The notes under the pieces: model-generated
Seen by the model: only the letters and a program-made list of their open reading frames with translations
What the model was told of the DNA's origin: nothing
The model's database searches: none
Source of the DNA: Streptomyces triticisoli
GTDB lineage: Bacteria > Actinomycetota > Actinomycetes > Streptomycetales > Streptomycetaceae
Reading direction: 5' to 3'
Assembly (NCBI RefSeq): GCF_003270085.1
Contig: NZ_QFDQ01000193.1
Coordinates: 1 to 55,694, forward strand
Length of the DNA: 55,694 nucleotides
Position numbers and translations under genes: made by a program
Part shown: positions 16,540 through 25,007 of the stretch, piece by piece
Numbering within the stretch: the first letter of the stretch is position 1
Layout of the letters: every line of letters begins with the position of its first letter

Positions 16540-18756
16540 CTACAGCTCCTTGATCCGTACGTCCCGGTAGGAGACCACGTCCGTCGTGCCGTGCACCTGG
16601 AGTCCGATGTGGCCGGAGGCGAACCGCCGCCCGTCCGTGCCCGGGTCGTCCGGGCGGGGCGGGGAGAAGTCCTGGCCGCCGATGTTGTCGAACTCGTTGA
16701 TCAGCACGCCGTTGCGGTGGACCGAGTAGTGCTGGCCGACCACGCGGATCTCGTAGTCGTTCCAGGTGCCCTTCTGGGTGACGCCGGCCCCGGCGAGCCC
16801 CACCCGGTCGAAGCCGTAGACCGAACCGGTCTTGTACATGTCCCCGTCGGGCCGGTCGAGCACCTGCACCTCGTGCCCGTACTTGATGGCGACCCACTCC
16901 GGCCGCGACTCCTCCGGATGGTCGTGGACCCACGGGAACCGTACGAAGACACCGGAGTTGGCGTTGCCGTCGCCCGGAGCGTCGTCACGCCACTGGAGGC
17001 GCAGCGAGAAGTCGCCGTACTTGCGCTGCGGGAACCACAGCATGCCCAGGCCGTCCCTGGTGGTGCCGCTGGTGATCGAACCGTCGGGGTTCAGCGCGAA
17101 CGAACCGCCGCCGGCCTGCTCCCACTGGGCGAAGGAGGCCGCGCTGCCGTCGAGGATCGTGCGGTACCCGGTGGTCCGGCCGGGCGTGCCGATGCCGGAC
17201 TGGCGGGCGGCCTGCTGGACGGCCTTGTACTCCCGCCGGTCGAGGACCCCTTCCTTGAGGAGCCGGTCCAGGACCGTCTTCACGTGCTTGAGGAACAGGG
17301 CCTGGGACGTCCACTCCTTCTCGTCCTCGATCAACTCGCCGATCCGGCACCGGCTGTCGGTGATCCGGTTCGGCACGCCCGAGTCGACCGTACCGACGAT
17401 CACCGTCAACCGCTCGTCGTACTCGGGGCAGTTGGGCGCGGGCACCCCGCCGCCCGCCACGACCGCGAAGCTCACGGTCCGCGGCTCGGACGTGTTGCCG
17501 GCCCTGTCGCTCGCCCGGTACGCCACGGTGTGGCGGCCGGCACGGTCGACGAACACCGGCGCGGTGTAGGCGACGTACGGCCCGCCGTCGAGCGAGTACT
17601 CGACGCCCGCCACCCCGGAGCCGCCCTCGTCGGCCGCGCTCACGGTCACCTTGGCGTAACCGACGTACGCCCCGTCGGAGTTCCGTGTGCCGTCGACGGT
17701 CACCCCGGTCACCGGCGGGGTGGTGTCCTGTGCGGGCGGGGCGACGACGGTGAACTCCACGCTCTTCTCCGCCGACACGTTGCCCGCCTTGTCGGTGGCC
17801 CGGTAGCGCACGGTGTGCGTGCCGGGCTGATGCACCATCACCGGGGCGGTGTACGGCTGCCAGGCGCCGGAGCCGGCCGCGTACTCGATCGTGTTGACCC
17901 CGGAACCGGTGTCGGAGGCCGAGACGGTCACCGTCGCCATGGCGACATAGGCGCCGTCTGTGTTCCGCTCGCCGCTGACCGTCGCCGAGGTCTCCGGCGG
18001 TGTCGTGTCGTCCGACGGCGGGGCGACGACCGTGAACTGCACGCTCCTGTCCGCGGAGACGTTGCCGGCCTTGTCCGTGGCCCGGTAGTGGATCGTGTGG
18101 GTGCCCACCTGGTCCACGACGACGGGGGCGGTGTACGGCAGCCAGTCGTCCGGCGTCGTGCCGAAGGCGTACTGGACGCGGTCGACTCCCGACCCTCCAC
18201 CGTCGGTCGCGTCGATGGTCACGCTCGCCGCGCCGACGTACTCTCCCCGCGCGTTCCGGGTGCCCTCCACGGTCGCCGACGTCTCCGGCGCCGTCGTGTC
18301 CGGGCCGCCGCCCTCGGTCACCACCAGGACGCCCTGCATCTGCCCGTGGCCGGGAATGGTGCAGTGGTAGAAATAGCGGCCCGGGGTGAGGACGACCTCG
18401 GCGGTGTGACGGCCGCCCCGGTCGTCGTACGGGGCGGCGAGGATGTTGAGCCGGACGTCGTTGTTGTACTCGGGGTCGGAGGTGCCGAAGGTCAGGGTGT
18501 GCGGCATCCCCGTGGTGTTGCCGGTCGCCGCGCTGTTCTCGAAGACGATCGTCGCCGCTCCCGCCACCGCCGTCGCCGGCGCCGAGGTGTACCGGGTGAT
18601 GTCGTCGCCGGCGGTCCAGGTGAGCACCTGGGCGGCGGCCGTCCGGGCCGGAGCGCCGGCCTGTCCGGCGGCGGACGCCGTCTGCGGACCCAGCACCATC
18701 AGCAGGGCTGCCAACAGGGCCGTCCACATTCCTCGTTGACGCACTCGACGGGTCAC
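16540..18756 (-). CDS. Exported blue-copper / Ig-like repeat / DUF1080 multidomain protein
   Basis: A 738-residue secreted protein. The signal peptide ends near TASA (about residue 29). A cupredoxin domain (about 45-147) follows with a complete type-1 copper set: His86 (GMPHTL), Cys132, His137 and Met140 (HCTIPGHGQM). Then come three Ig-like repeats of about 90 residues (about 155-435), each with TxNxxGxYVG and YRATDKAGNVS-type motifs, and a Cys-containing helical linker. The C-terminal DUF1080 (3-keto-disaccharide hydrolase/LamG-like) domain spans about 530-738 (LRLQWRDDAPGDGNANSGVF, GTWNDYEIRVVGQ). The start is GTG 18756, overlapping the upstream TGA (GTGA), so it is coupled to the ThuA/dehydrogenase gene. 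Probable role: sugar binding or hydrolysis plus electron transfer outside the cell (inference). Confidence 0.85.
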   Translation of the reverse strand: MTRRVRQRGMWTALLAALLMVLGPQTASAAGQAGAPARTAAAQVLTWTAGDDITRYTSAPATAVAGAATIVFENSAATGNTTGMPHTLTFGTSDPEYNNDVRLNILAAPYDDRGGRHTAEVVLTPGRYFYHCTIPGHGQMQGVLVVTEGGGPDTTAPETSATVEGTRNARGEYVGAASVTIDATDGGGSGVDRVQYAFGTTPDDWLPYTAPVVVDQVGTHTIHYRATDKAGNVSADRSVQFTVVAPPSDDTTPPETSATVSGERNTDGAYVAMATVTVSASDTGSGVNTIEYAAGSGAWQPYTAPVMVHQPGTHTVRYRATDKAGNVSAEKSVEFTVVAPPAQDTTPPVTGVTVDGTRNSDGAYVGYAKVTVSAADEGGSGVAGVEYSLDGGPYVAYTAPVFVDRAGRHTVAYRASDRAGNTSEPRTVSFAVVAGGGVPAPNCPEYDERLTVIVGTVDSGVPNRITDSRCRIGELIEDEKEWTSQALFLKHVKTVLDRLLKEGVLDRREYKAVQQAARQSGIGTPGRTTGYRTILDGSAASFAQWEQAGGGSFALNPDGSITSGTTRDGLGMLWFPQRKYGDFSLRLQWRDDAPGDGNANSGVFVRFPWVHDHPEESRPEWVAIKYGHEVQVLDRPDGDMYKTGSVYGFDRVGLAGAGVTQKGTWNDYEIRVVGQHYSVHRNGVLINEFDNIGGQDFSPPRPDDPGTDGRRFASGHIGLQVHGTTDVVSYRDVRIKEL

Positions 18757-21281
18757 TGTGCCGTCCCCCTCGCCAGCTGGTCGGCGGCCGGCGTCGGTCC
18801 GCCGCCCGTGTAGGTGACGCGCCACAGCGCCGACTTGGCGTCCGAGGTGAAGAAGCCGCGGCCGTAGTCGAGGACGTACAGCGCGCCGTCCGGACCGAAC
18901 TTCCAGTCCATGAGGTTCTTGATGCCGTCGTTGCCGACCGGCACGATCTTCTTCAGCGACTCCGAGTGCACCGGCAGCCCGCCGTCGCCCAGCGTCCTCG
19001 GGTCCATCAGGACGGCGTTGCGTGGCTGGTCGGCGTCGTAGAAGTCGCCGACGAACCACTTTCCGTCCCAGTACGAGGGCCACTTGACCGTACTCGTGTC
19101 CGACCCGTCGTACCGGTAGACCGGGCCGTTCATCGCGGCCTGCCCGCCGCCCTTGAGCCACGGCAGCCGGTAGGTGGCCTCCTCCTTCCGGTACGACGGG
19201 ACCCCGTTCGCGTCGCGCGGGTAGTCCGGGCCGCCGCCCTGGGGCGAGTACCAGATGTTGTTGCCGGTGACCGGCGGGAGGTTGACCAGGCCGTCGTTGT
19301 TCGGGGACTCGTTCTTCGGGTGGTCGCAGTCGTACCAGCCCAGCGGCTTCGACGGGTCGGGCAGGTTGCGGTCGCGGTAGGGCTGCTTGTCGCCCATGCA
19401 GTACGGCCAGCCGCGGTTGCCCGCCCGGGTGATGGCGGCGAACGTGTCGTACTTGGCCGGACCCCAGGTCGGCGACGGCTCGCCCGCGTCCGGGCCGACC
19501 CAGCCCGCGTACAGGACGTCGGTCTTCTGGTCGACGAAGATGCGCGCGGGGTTCCTGACTCCCATCACATAGATCTCGCCGCGTGTCTTGCCGCCGCCCT
19601 CGGCGGTCTCCTTGCCGGTGAAGAGGTTGCCGTCGGGGATCGTGTAGGTGCCGTCGGGCTCCGGGTGGATGCGCAGGATCTTGCCGTTGAGGTTGTTGGT
19701 GTTGCCGGCGGTGCGGCGGGCGTCGGCGAAGGACACGCCCTGGTAGCTGGGCTGCGGGTTGTTGCCGGAGTAACCACCGCTGAAGCCGCTGGAGTTGGTG
19801 TCGCCCGTGGCGATGTACAGGTTGTCCCGGGAGTCCCAGGTCATCCCACCGCCCGCGTGACAGCAGCTGTGCACCTGCACCGGCCACCTGAGCAGCACCT
19901 TCTCGCTGCTCAGGTCCAGTCTGTCGGTGGCGGGGTCGAGCGTGAAGCGGGAGACGCGCCGCTCGGCGATCCGTGTGTCGCGGTCGAGCCGCGAGTGGGG
20001 TGTGTAGTGCAGGTACACCCAGCCGTTCTGCTCGAAGCGGGGGTCGAGCTCGATCCCGAGGAGGCCCTCCTCGACCTTGGTGAGCTCGTCGCCGCCGCCC
20101 TTGTTGCCGAAGACCGTCAACTCGCCCGCCAGGGTGACCTGCTTGGTCCTCGGGTCGTAGACGTGGACCTGTCCCCTGCCCTTGCCGACGTCCGGGTCGT
20201 TCCAGTCGGTGACCACCGGCCGGGAGGAGTCGGCGCCGCCGCGGCCGATGTAGAGGACACGGCCGTCGGGGGCGGTGACCAGGCCGTGCGGCTCGCCGAT
20301 CTGGTCGTTCTGCCCGGGCTGGTTGGGCCGGGTGAGGCGCTCGGCCCGGTAGTTCGCGGTGATCGTCGCCTTGCAGTCGGCCTGCGCCAGCCGGGTGGTC
20401 CACAGCAGGGCGCCGCGCAGATGACCGCGGAAGTCCGTCTCGTCGTACGACGACACGGTGCCGCCCATGCCGGTGTAGAAGGAACGGCCGCCGTCGTAGT
20501 CGCGGCACCAGCTGACCGGATGGTCCCAGCCGGCCGCGCCCGCTCCCGGCTGGTACGTCGACTCGCGCACCCGCGCCACGGTGTGCACCGTGCCGGACGG
20601 GTTCTTGGCCCAGTTGAGCCACCGGTCGGCACGCTTCCACTCCAGCGGCAGCTCCCTGGTCGCGGGGTGCTGCCGGTCGCCGACCTCGACGGTGGCCCGC
20701 TGGACGGTCGTCGGACCGGAGGCGGCCGGGCGGGCGCCGATGAGTCCGGTGAACCAGTCGGAGTAGGGTTCGGCGCGAGCCGCGTCATGGATGCCGACGA
20801 AGCCGCCGCCGGCCTCCATGTAGGCCTCCAGTCCGGCCTCCTGGCCGGGGTCGAGGACATCGCCGCCGCCGGTCAGGAACACGATCGCGTTGTAGCGGCC
20901 GAGCCTGGTGGCGTTGGTGAAGACCGAGGCGTCGTCGGTGGCCTCGACCCTGAAACGCTCCTGCGCCGGTCCGGACAGGCCGATGCTCTCGATCGCCTCG
21001 ATCCCGGCGTTCACCACCGGCGACTCGTCCCCGGCCGCGGCGGAACCGTGGAAGATCAGCACCCTTGCGTTGGAACCGCCCGGCGGCGACTTGACCGACA
21101 TCGTTGCCAGAGCCGTCCCCGGATCCGGGCGCGCGCTCGCGGCGGGAGCCGAGAGCAGCCCGGCCGCCACGGCACCCGCGGCGACGGCGGCCGCCCAGAC
21201 CCGTCCCGGCCGTGACCTCCTGCTCAACGCACGTAAGTACATGGGCCGTTGATGCGATGTGGACCGCATGTGGTCACCCAT
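18753..21281 (-). CDS. Exported ThuA-domain / glucose-sorbosone dehydrogenase-like protein
   Basis: An 842-residue exported protein. The signal peptide ends near PAASA (residue 50). A ThuA (trehalose-utilisation, glutamine-amidotransferase-like) domain covers about 73-300 (VLIFHGSAAAGDESP, NAIVFLTGGGDVLDPGQE, GGGFVGIHDA). A beta-propeller of the PQQ-dependent glucose/sorbosone dehydrogenase family covers about 325-835; it includes EPHGLVTAPDGRVLYIG and the CHAGGGMTWDS strand with His476 at the position of the catalytic His. ATG 21281 directly follows GAGGAGGG; an in-frame ATG at 21269 has a more relaxed spacing and is an equally good start. Upstream partner of the coupled copper/DUF1080 gene, divergent from the laccase. 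Whether PQQ is bound is unknown. Confidence 0.85.
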   Translation of the reverse strand: MGDHMRSTSHQRPMYLRALSRRSRPGRVWAAAVAAGAVAAGLLSAPAASARPDPGTALATMSVKSPPGGSNARVLIFHGSAAAGDESPVVNAGIEAIESIGLSGPAQERFRVEATDDASVFTNATRLGRYNAIVFLTGGGDVLDPGQEAGLEAYMEAGGGFVGIHDAARAEPYSDWFTGLIGARPAASGPTTVQRATVEVGDRQHPATRELPLEWKRADRWLNWAKNPSGTVHTVARVRESTYQPGAGAAGWDHPVSWCRDYDGGRSFYTGMGGTVSSYDETDFRGHLRGALLWTTRLAQADCKATITANYRAERLTRPNQPGQNDQIGEPHGLVTAPDGRVLYIGRGGADSSRPVVTDWNDPDVGKGRGQVHVYDPRTKQVTLAGELTVFGNKGGGDELTKVEEGLLGIELDPRFEQNGWVYLHYTPHSRLDRDTRIAERRVSRFTLDPATDRLDLSSEKVLLRWPVQVHSCCHAGGGMTWDSRDNLYIATGDTNSSGFSGGYSGNNPQPSYQGVSFADARRTAGNTNNLNGKILRIHPEPDGTYTIPDGNLFTGKETAEGGGKTRGEIYVMGVRNPARIFVDQKTDVLYAGWVGPDAGEPSPTWGPAKYDTFAAITRAGNRGWPYCMGDKQPYRDRNLPDPSKPLGWYDCDHPKNESPNNDGLVNLPPVTGNNIWYSPQGGGPDYPRDANGVPSYRKEEATYRLPWLKGGGQAAMNGPVYRYDGSDTSTVKWPSYWDGKWFVGDFYDADQPRNAVLMDPRTLGDGGLPVHSESLKKIVPVGNDGIKNLMDWKFGPDGALYVLDYGRGFFTSDAKSALWRVTYTGGGPTPAADQLARGTAQ

Positions 21282-21351
21282 CCCTCCTCGGTCGCAGCAA
21301 ACGCCAAGGAAGCTAGACCCCTTTGCATGACCCGCCAATAGGTACGGCCGT

Positions 21352-21364
21352 AGTTCAACGAACT
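21352..21364. promoter_or_regulatory. Palindrome in the divergent laccase / ThuA promoter region
   Basis: AGTTC-AAC-GAACT is a perfect 5-base inverted repeat with a three-base centre. It lies 92 bases upstream of the laccase start and 70 bases upstream of the ThuA gene start. It could be a shared operator. It differs from the LacI-type palindrome at 22441, so a different regulator would be implied. Confidence 0.35.
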
Positions 21365-21456
21365 TTGTCCTGAGTGTGGATAAACGGCCGGAGGGCCGGT
21401 ACCTTTCGCGGAGTCCGAGTAACTTCCGTGATCGGATGGGGAGTTGAGGGTCCGCC

Positions 21457-22443
21457 ATGGACAGACGCGGCTTCAACCGGAGGGTGCTGCTGGGCGGCGC
21501 GGCCGTAGCGACATCGTTGTCCCTGGCTTCCGGGGCCGAGGCCGAGGCCGCGGACACCGCCGCCACACCGCCGCGCACCGCGCCGGCCGGCGGCGAGGTG
21601 AAACACATCAGGATGTACGCCGAGAAGCTCCCCGACGGGCAGATGGGTTACGGCTTCGAGAAGGGCAGGGCGACGGTCCCCGGCCCGCTCATCGAACTCA
21701 ACGAGGGCGACACGCTGCACATCGAGTTCGAGAACACCGTGGACGTGGCCGTGAGCCTGCACGTCCACGGCCTGGACTACGAGATCTCCAGCGACGGCAC
21801 CACACTGAACAAGAGCGACGTGGAACCCGGCGGCACCCGCACCTACACCTGGCGCACCCACGTTCCCGGCCGCCGCAAGGACGGCACCTGGCGGGCGGGC
21901 AGCGCGGGCTACTGGCACTACCACGACCACGTCGTCGGCACCGAACACGGCACCGGCGGCATCCGCAGGGGCCTGTACGGACCGGTGATCGTCCGCCGCA
22001 AGGGCGACATCCTGCCGGACCGCACGCACACGATCGTCTTCAACGACATGACCATCAACAACCGCCCGCCGCACACCGGCCCGGACTTCGAGGCCACGGT
22101 GGGCGACCGCGTCGAGTTCGTGATGATCACGCACGGCGAGTACTACCACACCTTCCACATGCACGGTCACCGCTGGGCCGACAACCGCACCGGCCTGCTC
22201 ACCGGCCCCGACGACCCCAGCCGGGTGATCGACAACAAGATCGTCGGACCGGCGGACTCCTTCGGCTTCCAGGTGCTCGCGGGGGAGGGCGTCGGGGCGG
22301 GCGCGTGGATGTACCACTGCCATGTGCAGAGCCACTCCGACATGGGCATGGTGGGCCTGTTCCTGGTGAAGAAGCCGGACGGAACGATCCCTGGGTACGA
22401 GCCCCACCAACCCCACCAGCCCCACGGGTCCCACGAGCGCTGA
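21457..22443 (+). CDS. Two-domain small laccase (multicopper oxidase)
   Basis: A 328-residue Streptomyces-type small laccase (SLAC/EpoA), which forms a trimer and oxidises phenols while reducing O2 to water. The N-terminus MDRRGFNRRVLLGG with a following hydrophobic run is a Tat-type signal, consistent with export of a folded copper protein. All copper ligands are present: His102 and His104 (LHVHG), His156 and His158 (YWHYHDH), His231, His234 and His236 (HTFHMHGH), His287, Cys288, His289 and His293 (HCHVQSH), and axial Met298. Tyr108, the radical residue described for SLAC, is conserved. The start is ATG 21457 behind GAGTTGAGGG. Its stop codon overlaps the presumed operator of the following LacI gene. 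Confidence 0.95.
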   Translation: MDRRGFNRRVLLGGAAVATSLSLASGAEAEAADTAATPPRTAPAGGEVKHIRMYAEKLPDGQMGYGFEKGRATVPGPLIELNEGDTLHIEFENTVDVAVSLHVHGLDYEISSDGTTLNKSDVEPGGTRTYTWRTHVPGRRKDGTWRAGSAGYWHYHDHVVGTEHGTGGIRRGLYGPVIVRRKGDILPDRTHTIVFNDMTINNRPPHTGPDFEATVGDRVEFVMITHGEYYHTFHMHGHRWADNRTGLLTGPDDPSRVIDNKIVGPADSFGFQVLAGEGVGAGAWMYHCHVQSHSDMGMVGLFLVKKPDGTIPGYEPHQPHQPHGSHER

Positions 22444-22454
22444 GAACGCTCTCA
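22441..22454. promoter_or_regulatory. Probable LacI-family operator overlapping the laccase stop codon
   Basis: TGAGAACGCTCTCA is a near-perfect 14-base palindrome with a central CG and one mismatched pair. It has the form typical of Streptomyces LacI-family sites (GAGCGCTC cores). Its first three bases are the laccase stop codon. It lies 62 bases upstream of the LacI start, which suggests autoregulation (inference). Confidence 0.6.
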
Positions 22455-22515
22455 CTCACTGACGGTTTCGGCCCGGAGCTATCCTGATCCGCAACCGCCG
22501 GTGAGGAGTGCCGAA

Positions 22516-23553
22516 GTGACCGAGACAGCGTCGCGCCCCACGTTGGAGGCCGTGGCCGCGCGGGCGGGGGTGTCGCGGGCCACCGTGTCCCGGGTGGTCA
22601 ACGGCGGGGACGGGGTCAGACGGCCGCTGGCCGAGCGGGTGCTCCAGGCCGTGGAGGAACTCGGGTACGTGCCGAACCAGGCGGCCCGCAGCCTGGTGAC
22701 CAAGCGGCACGACGCCGTCGCCGTCGTCATCGCCGAACCGGAGACCCGGGTCTTCGCCGACCCCTTCTTCGGGCTGCAGCTGCGCGGCATCAGCAAGGAG
22801 CTGACGGCCCATGACACCCAGCTCGTGCTGCTGCTGACGGAAGGGCGCGACGACCACGCCCGGGTCGGGCGCTACCTGGCCGGCGGCCACGTCGACGGCG
22901 CGCTCGTCTTCTCCCTCCACCTCGACGACCCGCTGCCCGGGCTGATCCAGCGCGCCGGGGTGCCCACCGTGTTCGGCGGACGGCCCGGCTGGAGCGACAG
23001 CACGCACGGGATCGTCTACGTCGACAGCGACAACCGGGGCGGCGCCCGGGAGGCCGTACGGCATCTCGTCGGCCTCGGCCGGAGCAGGATCGGGCACATC
23101 ACCGGCGCCCTCGACCAGACCTCGGCGGCGGACCGGCTCGACGGCTACCGGGACGTCATGGGCGACGCCGACCCCAGGCTGATCGCCGAGAGCGACTTCA
23201 CCCCCGCGGGCGGCGAGCGCGCCATGCGCGAACTCCTCGAGAACCGCCCCGACCTCGACGCCGTGTTCGCCGCGAACGACCTCACCGCCTCCGGCGCCCT
23301 GCGCGTGCTGCGCGAGCGCGGGCTACGGGTGCCCGAGGACGTCGCCGTGGTCGGCTTCGACGACATGCTGCCGGTGGCCGAGCAGACCGACCCGCCGCTG
23401 ACGACCGTCCGCCAGAACATAGAGGAAATGGGCCGGCTGATGGCCCGCCTGCTGCTGCGCGGTCTGGACCGCGACGACTCCGAGGAGGACGCGGGCGGCC
23501 TGCCCGACAGCGTCGTCCTGCCGACGACACTGGTACGGCGTGCCTCCGCCTAG
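22516..23553 (+). CDS. LacI-family transcriptional regulator
   Basis: A 345-residue protein. The N-terminal LacI helix-turn-helix (TLEAVAARAGVSRATVSRVVNG, with hinge YVPNQAARSLVTKR) covers residues about 8-60. A periplasmic-binding-protein-like effector domain follows (GRPGWSDS, GHITGALDQTSAADRLDGY, VAVVGFDDMLPVAEQTDPPLTTVRQ), which normally binds a sugar. GTG 22516 was chosen over GTG 22501 because GTGAGGAG then lies at good Shine-Dalgarno distance. Adjacent to the laccase and near the sugar-dehydrogenase genes, so it may report a plant-polysaccharide sugar (inference). Short hairpin and terminator sequences follow. Confidence 0.88.
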   Translation: MTETASRPTLEAVAARAGVSRATVSRVVNGGDGVRRPLAERVLQAVEELGYVPNQAARSLVTKRHDAVAVVIAEPETRVFADPFFGLQLRGISKELTAHDTQLVLLLTEGRDDHARVGRYLAGGHVDGALVFSLHLDDPLPGLIQRAGVPTVFGGRPGWSDSTHGIVYVDSDNRGGAREAVRHLVGLGRSRIGHITGALDQTSAADRLDGYRDVMGDADPRLIAESDFTPAGGERAMRELLENRPDLDAVFAANDLTASGALRVLRERGLRVPEDVAVVGFDDMLPVAEQTDPPLTTVRQNIEEMGRLMARLLLRGLDRDDSEEDAGGLPDSVVLPTTLVRRASA

Positions 23554-23569
23554 TGCCTGCCGAGGCACT
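23552..23569 (+). terminator. Short hairpin after the LacI gene
   Basis: AGTGCCT-GCCG-AGGCACT is a perfect 7-base stem at 23552-23569 that begins within the LacI stop codon. Probably part of the transcription end together with the larger hairpin just downstream. Confidence 0.45.
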
Positions 23570-23588
23570 GGCGCAGTGACCGCACAGG

Positions 23589-23624
23589 CGTGTGTCCTGC
23601 CGCTCGGAAGCGGCAGGACACACG
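23589..23624. terminator. Strong hairpin terminator between convergent LacI and MFS genes
   Basis: A perfect 16-base stem (23589-23604 with 23609-23624) and a four-base CGGA loop, located between the LacI gene (plus) and the MFS gene (minus, ending 23673). No U-tract, as is usual in Streptomyces. Confidence 0.8.
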
Positions 23625-23672
23625 GAGGTGGGACTCATGAGCGGTCCGCAGGCCCGCGGACCGACGGGGGCG

Positions 23673-25007
23673 TCAGGTGCTGACCACGTTGTCCGTCACG
23701 CGCATCCGCTCGCCCAGGAATCCGCCCAGGGCGGTGACCAGGGACAGCCCGATCAGCAGCAGGACCACCGGCCACGAGGCCCCGCCGACGGCCCCCAGCA
23801 TCGCGGCAGCCAGGAACGGCAGGAAGCCGGTGAGGGCGCCGGCGAGGTTGTAGGCCAGGGCCACGCCGCTGTAGCGCAGGCGCGCCGGGAACAACTCGGC
23901 GAGCAGCGCCCCGGACACCGCGTAGGCGATGGAGAGCACGCCGATGCCGACCGCCATGGCCACCACGACCACCAAGGGGTTCTTGGTCTCGACCAGCCAG
24001 AAGACGGGGAAGGCGAGCACCGCGGTGAGCAGGCCGCCCCACACCGTGACCCGGCCGGGGCCGAGTCGCTCGGCCACCCGCCCCATGACGAGGATCACCA
24101 CGATCTGGACGACCGCCGCCACCAGCGTTCCGCTGACCATGAGGGAACGCGACATCCCCAGGGTGTCGGCACCGTAGCTGATCATGAAGGTGGTCAGCAG
24201 GTAGAACCCGCCGACGCCCAGGGTCGCCGAGGCCATCGCCACCAGCAGTCGTCCCCATGCCAGACGGAAGACGTCGAATGCCGGAACCTTGGCCCGCTCG
24301 TCCTGCTTCATCATCTCGTCGAACAGCGGCGACTCCTCCACCTTGCGGCGGATGTAGACGGCGACACCCAGCAGCGGGAAGGCGGCCAGGAACGGCAGGC
24401 GCCAGCCCCAGGAGTCGAAGGAGTCGGACGGGAGGAGGAGCACCAGGGAGAAGGCTCCGGAGGAGAGCAGCGTGCCCACCGGCGAACCGACCTGCGGCAG
24501 CGCGGCGTACCGCCCACGCTTCTCCGGCGGCGCGTGCTCCACGGCCAGGGTGACGGCGCCTCCCCACTCCCCGCCGACGGCTATGCCCTGCAGCAGCCGC
24601 AGGAACACGAGCAGCAGCGGTGCCGTGACACCGATGGCGGCGTAACTCGGCAGCAGACCGATCAGGCCGGTCGCCACACCGATCAGCACCACGGTGATCA
24701 GCAGGGCCGGCCTGCGTCCCATGCGGTCGCCCAGCCATCCGAAGACGAGGGCGCCGATCGGCCGGGCCGCGAACCCGACACCGAAGGTCGCGAAGGCCGC
24801 CAGGGTGGCCGCGGCGGGGTCGAGCGTGGTGAAGTACAGCCGGTTGAAGACCAGGGCGGCGGCAGTGCCGAAGAGGAAGTAGTCGTACCACTCCAGTGCC
24901 GTGCCGACGAAGGCGGCGAAGGCGACCCGGCCGGCGTCCTGGCCGGTCACGACGGCTGACGTGCCCGGAGGCGCGGCCCCTGGGGCGGTCTGCTCCGTCT
25001 TGCTCAT
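23673..25007 (-). CDS. MFS transporter, metabolite:H+ symporter type
   Basis: A 444-residue, 12-helix major facilitator permease of the MHS group (relatives of ShiA, KgtP and YhjE). Family features are GTALEWYDYFLFGTAAALVF in helix 1, the loop signature GWLGDRMGRRPAL between helices 2 and 3, and LRLLQGIAVGGEWGGAVTL in helix 4. Members import organic acids, betaines or related metabolites with protons. The start is ATG 25007 (MSKTEQT) behind AAGGAGCAAGAA, overlapping the TGA of the amidohydrolase as ATGA, so it is the last gene of the urease-like operon. It may import the operon's substrate (inference). Confidence 0.87.
   Translation of the reverse strand: MSKTEQTAPGAAPPGTSAVVTGQDAGRVAFAAFVGTALEWYDYFLFGTAAALVFNRLYFTTLDPAAATLAAFATFGVGFAARPIGALVFGWLGDRMGRRPALLITVVLIGVATGLIGLLPSYAAIGVTAPLLLVFLRLLQGIAVGGEWGGAVTLAVEHAPPEKRGRYAALPQVGSPVGTLLSSGAFSLVLLLPSDSFDSWGWRLPFLAAFPLLGVAVYIRRKVEESPLFDEMMKQDERAKVPAFDVFRLAWGRLLVAMASATLGVGGFYLLTTFMISYGADTLGMSRSLMVSGTLVAAVVQIVVILVMGRVAERLGPGRVTVWGGLLTAVLAFPVFWLVETKNPLVVVVAMAVGIGVLSIAYAVSGALLAELFPARLRYSGVALAYNLAGALTGFLPFLAAAMLGAVGGASWPVVLLLIGLSLVTALGGFLGERMRVTDNVVST

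Noticed and set aside
16591..21215. Two plus-strand open frames of about 740 codons antisense to the two large secreted proteins
   Set aside because: Composition is Val/Gly/Arg-rich and repetitive. They mirror the signal-peptide-containing genes on the other strand.
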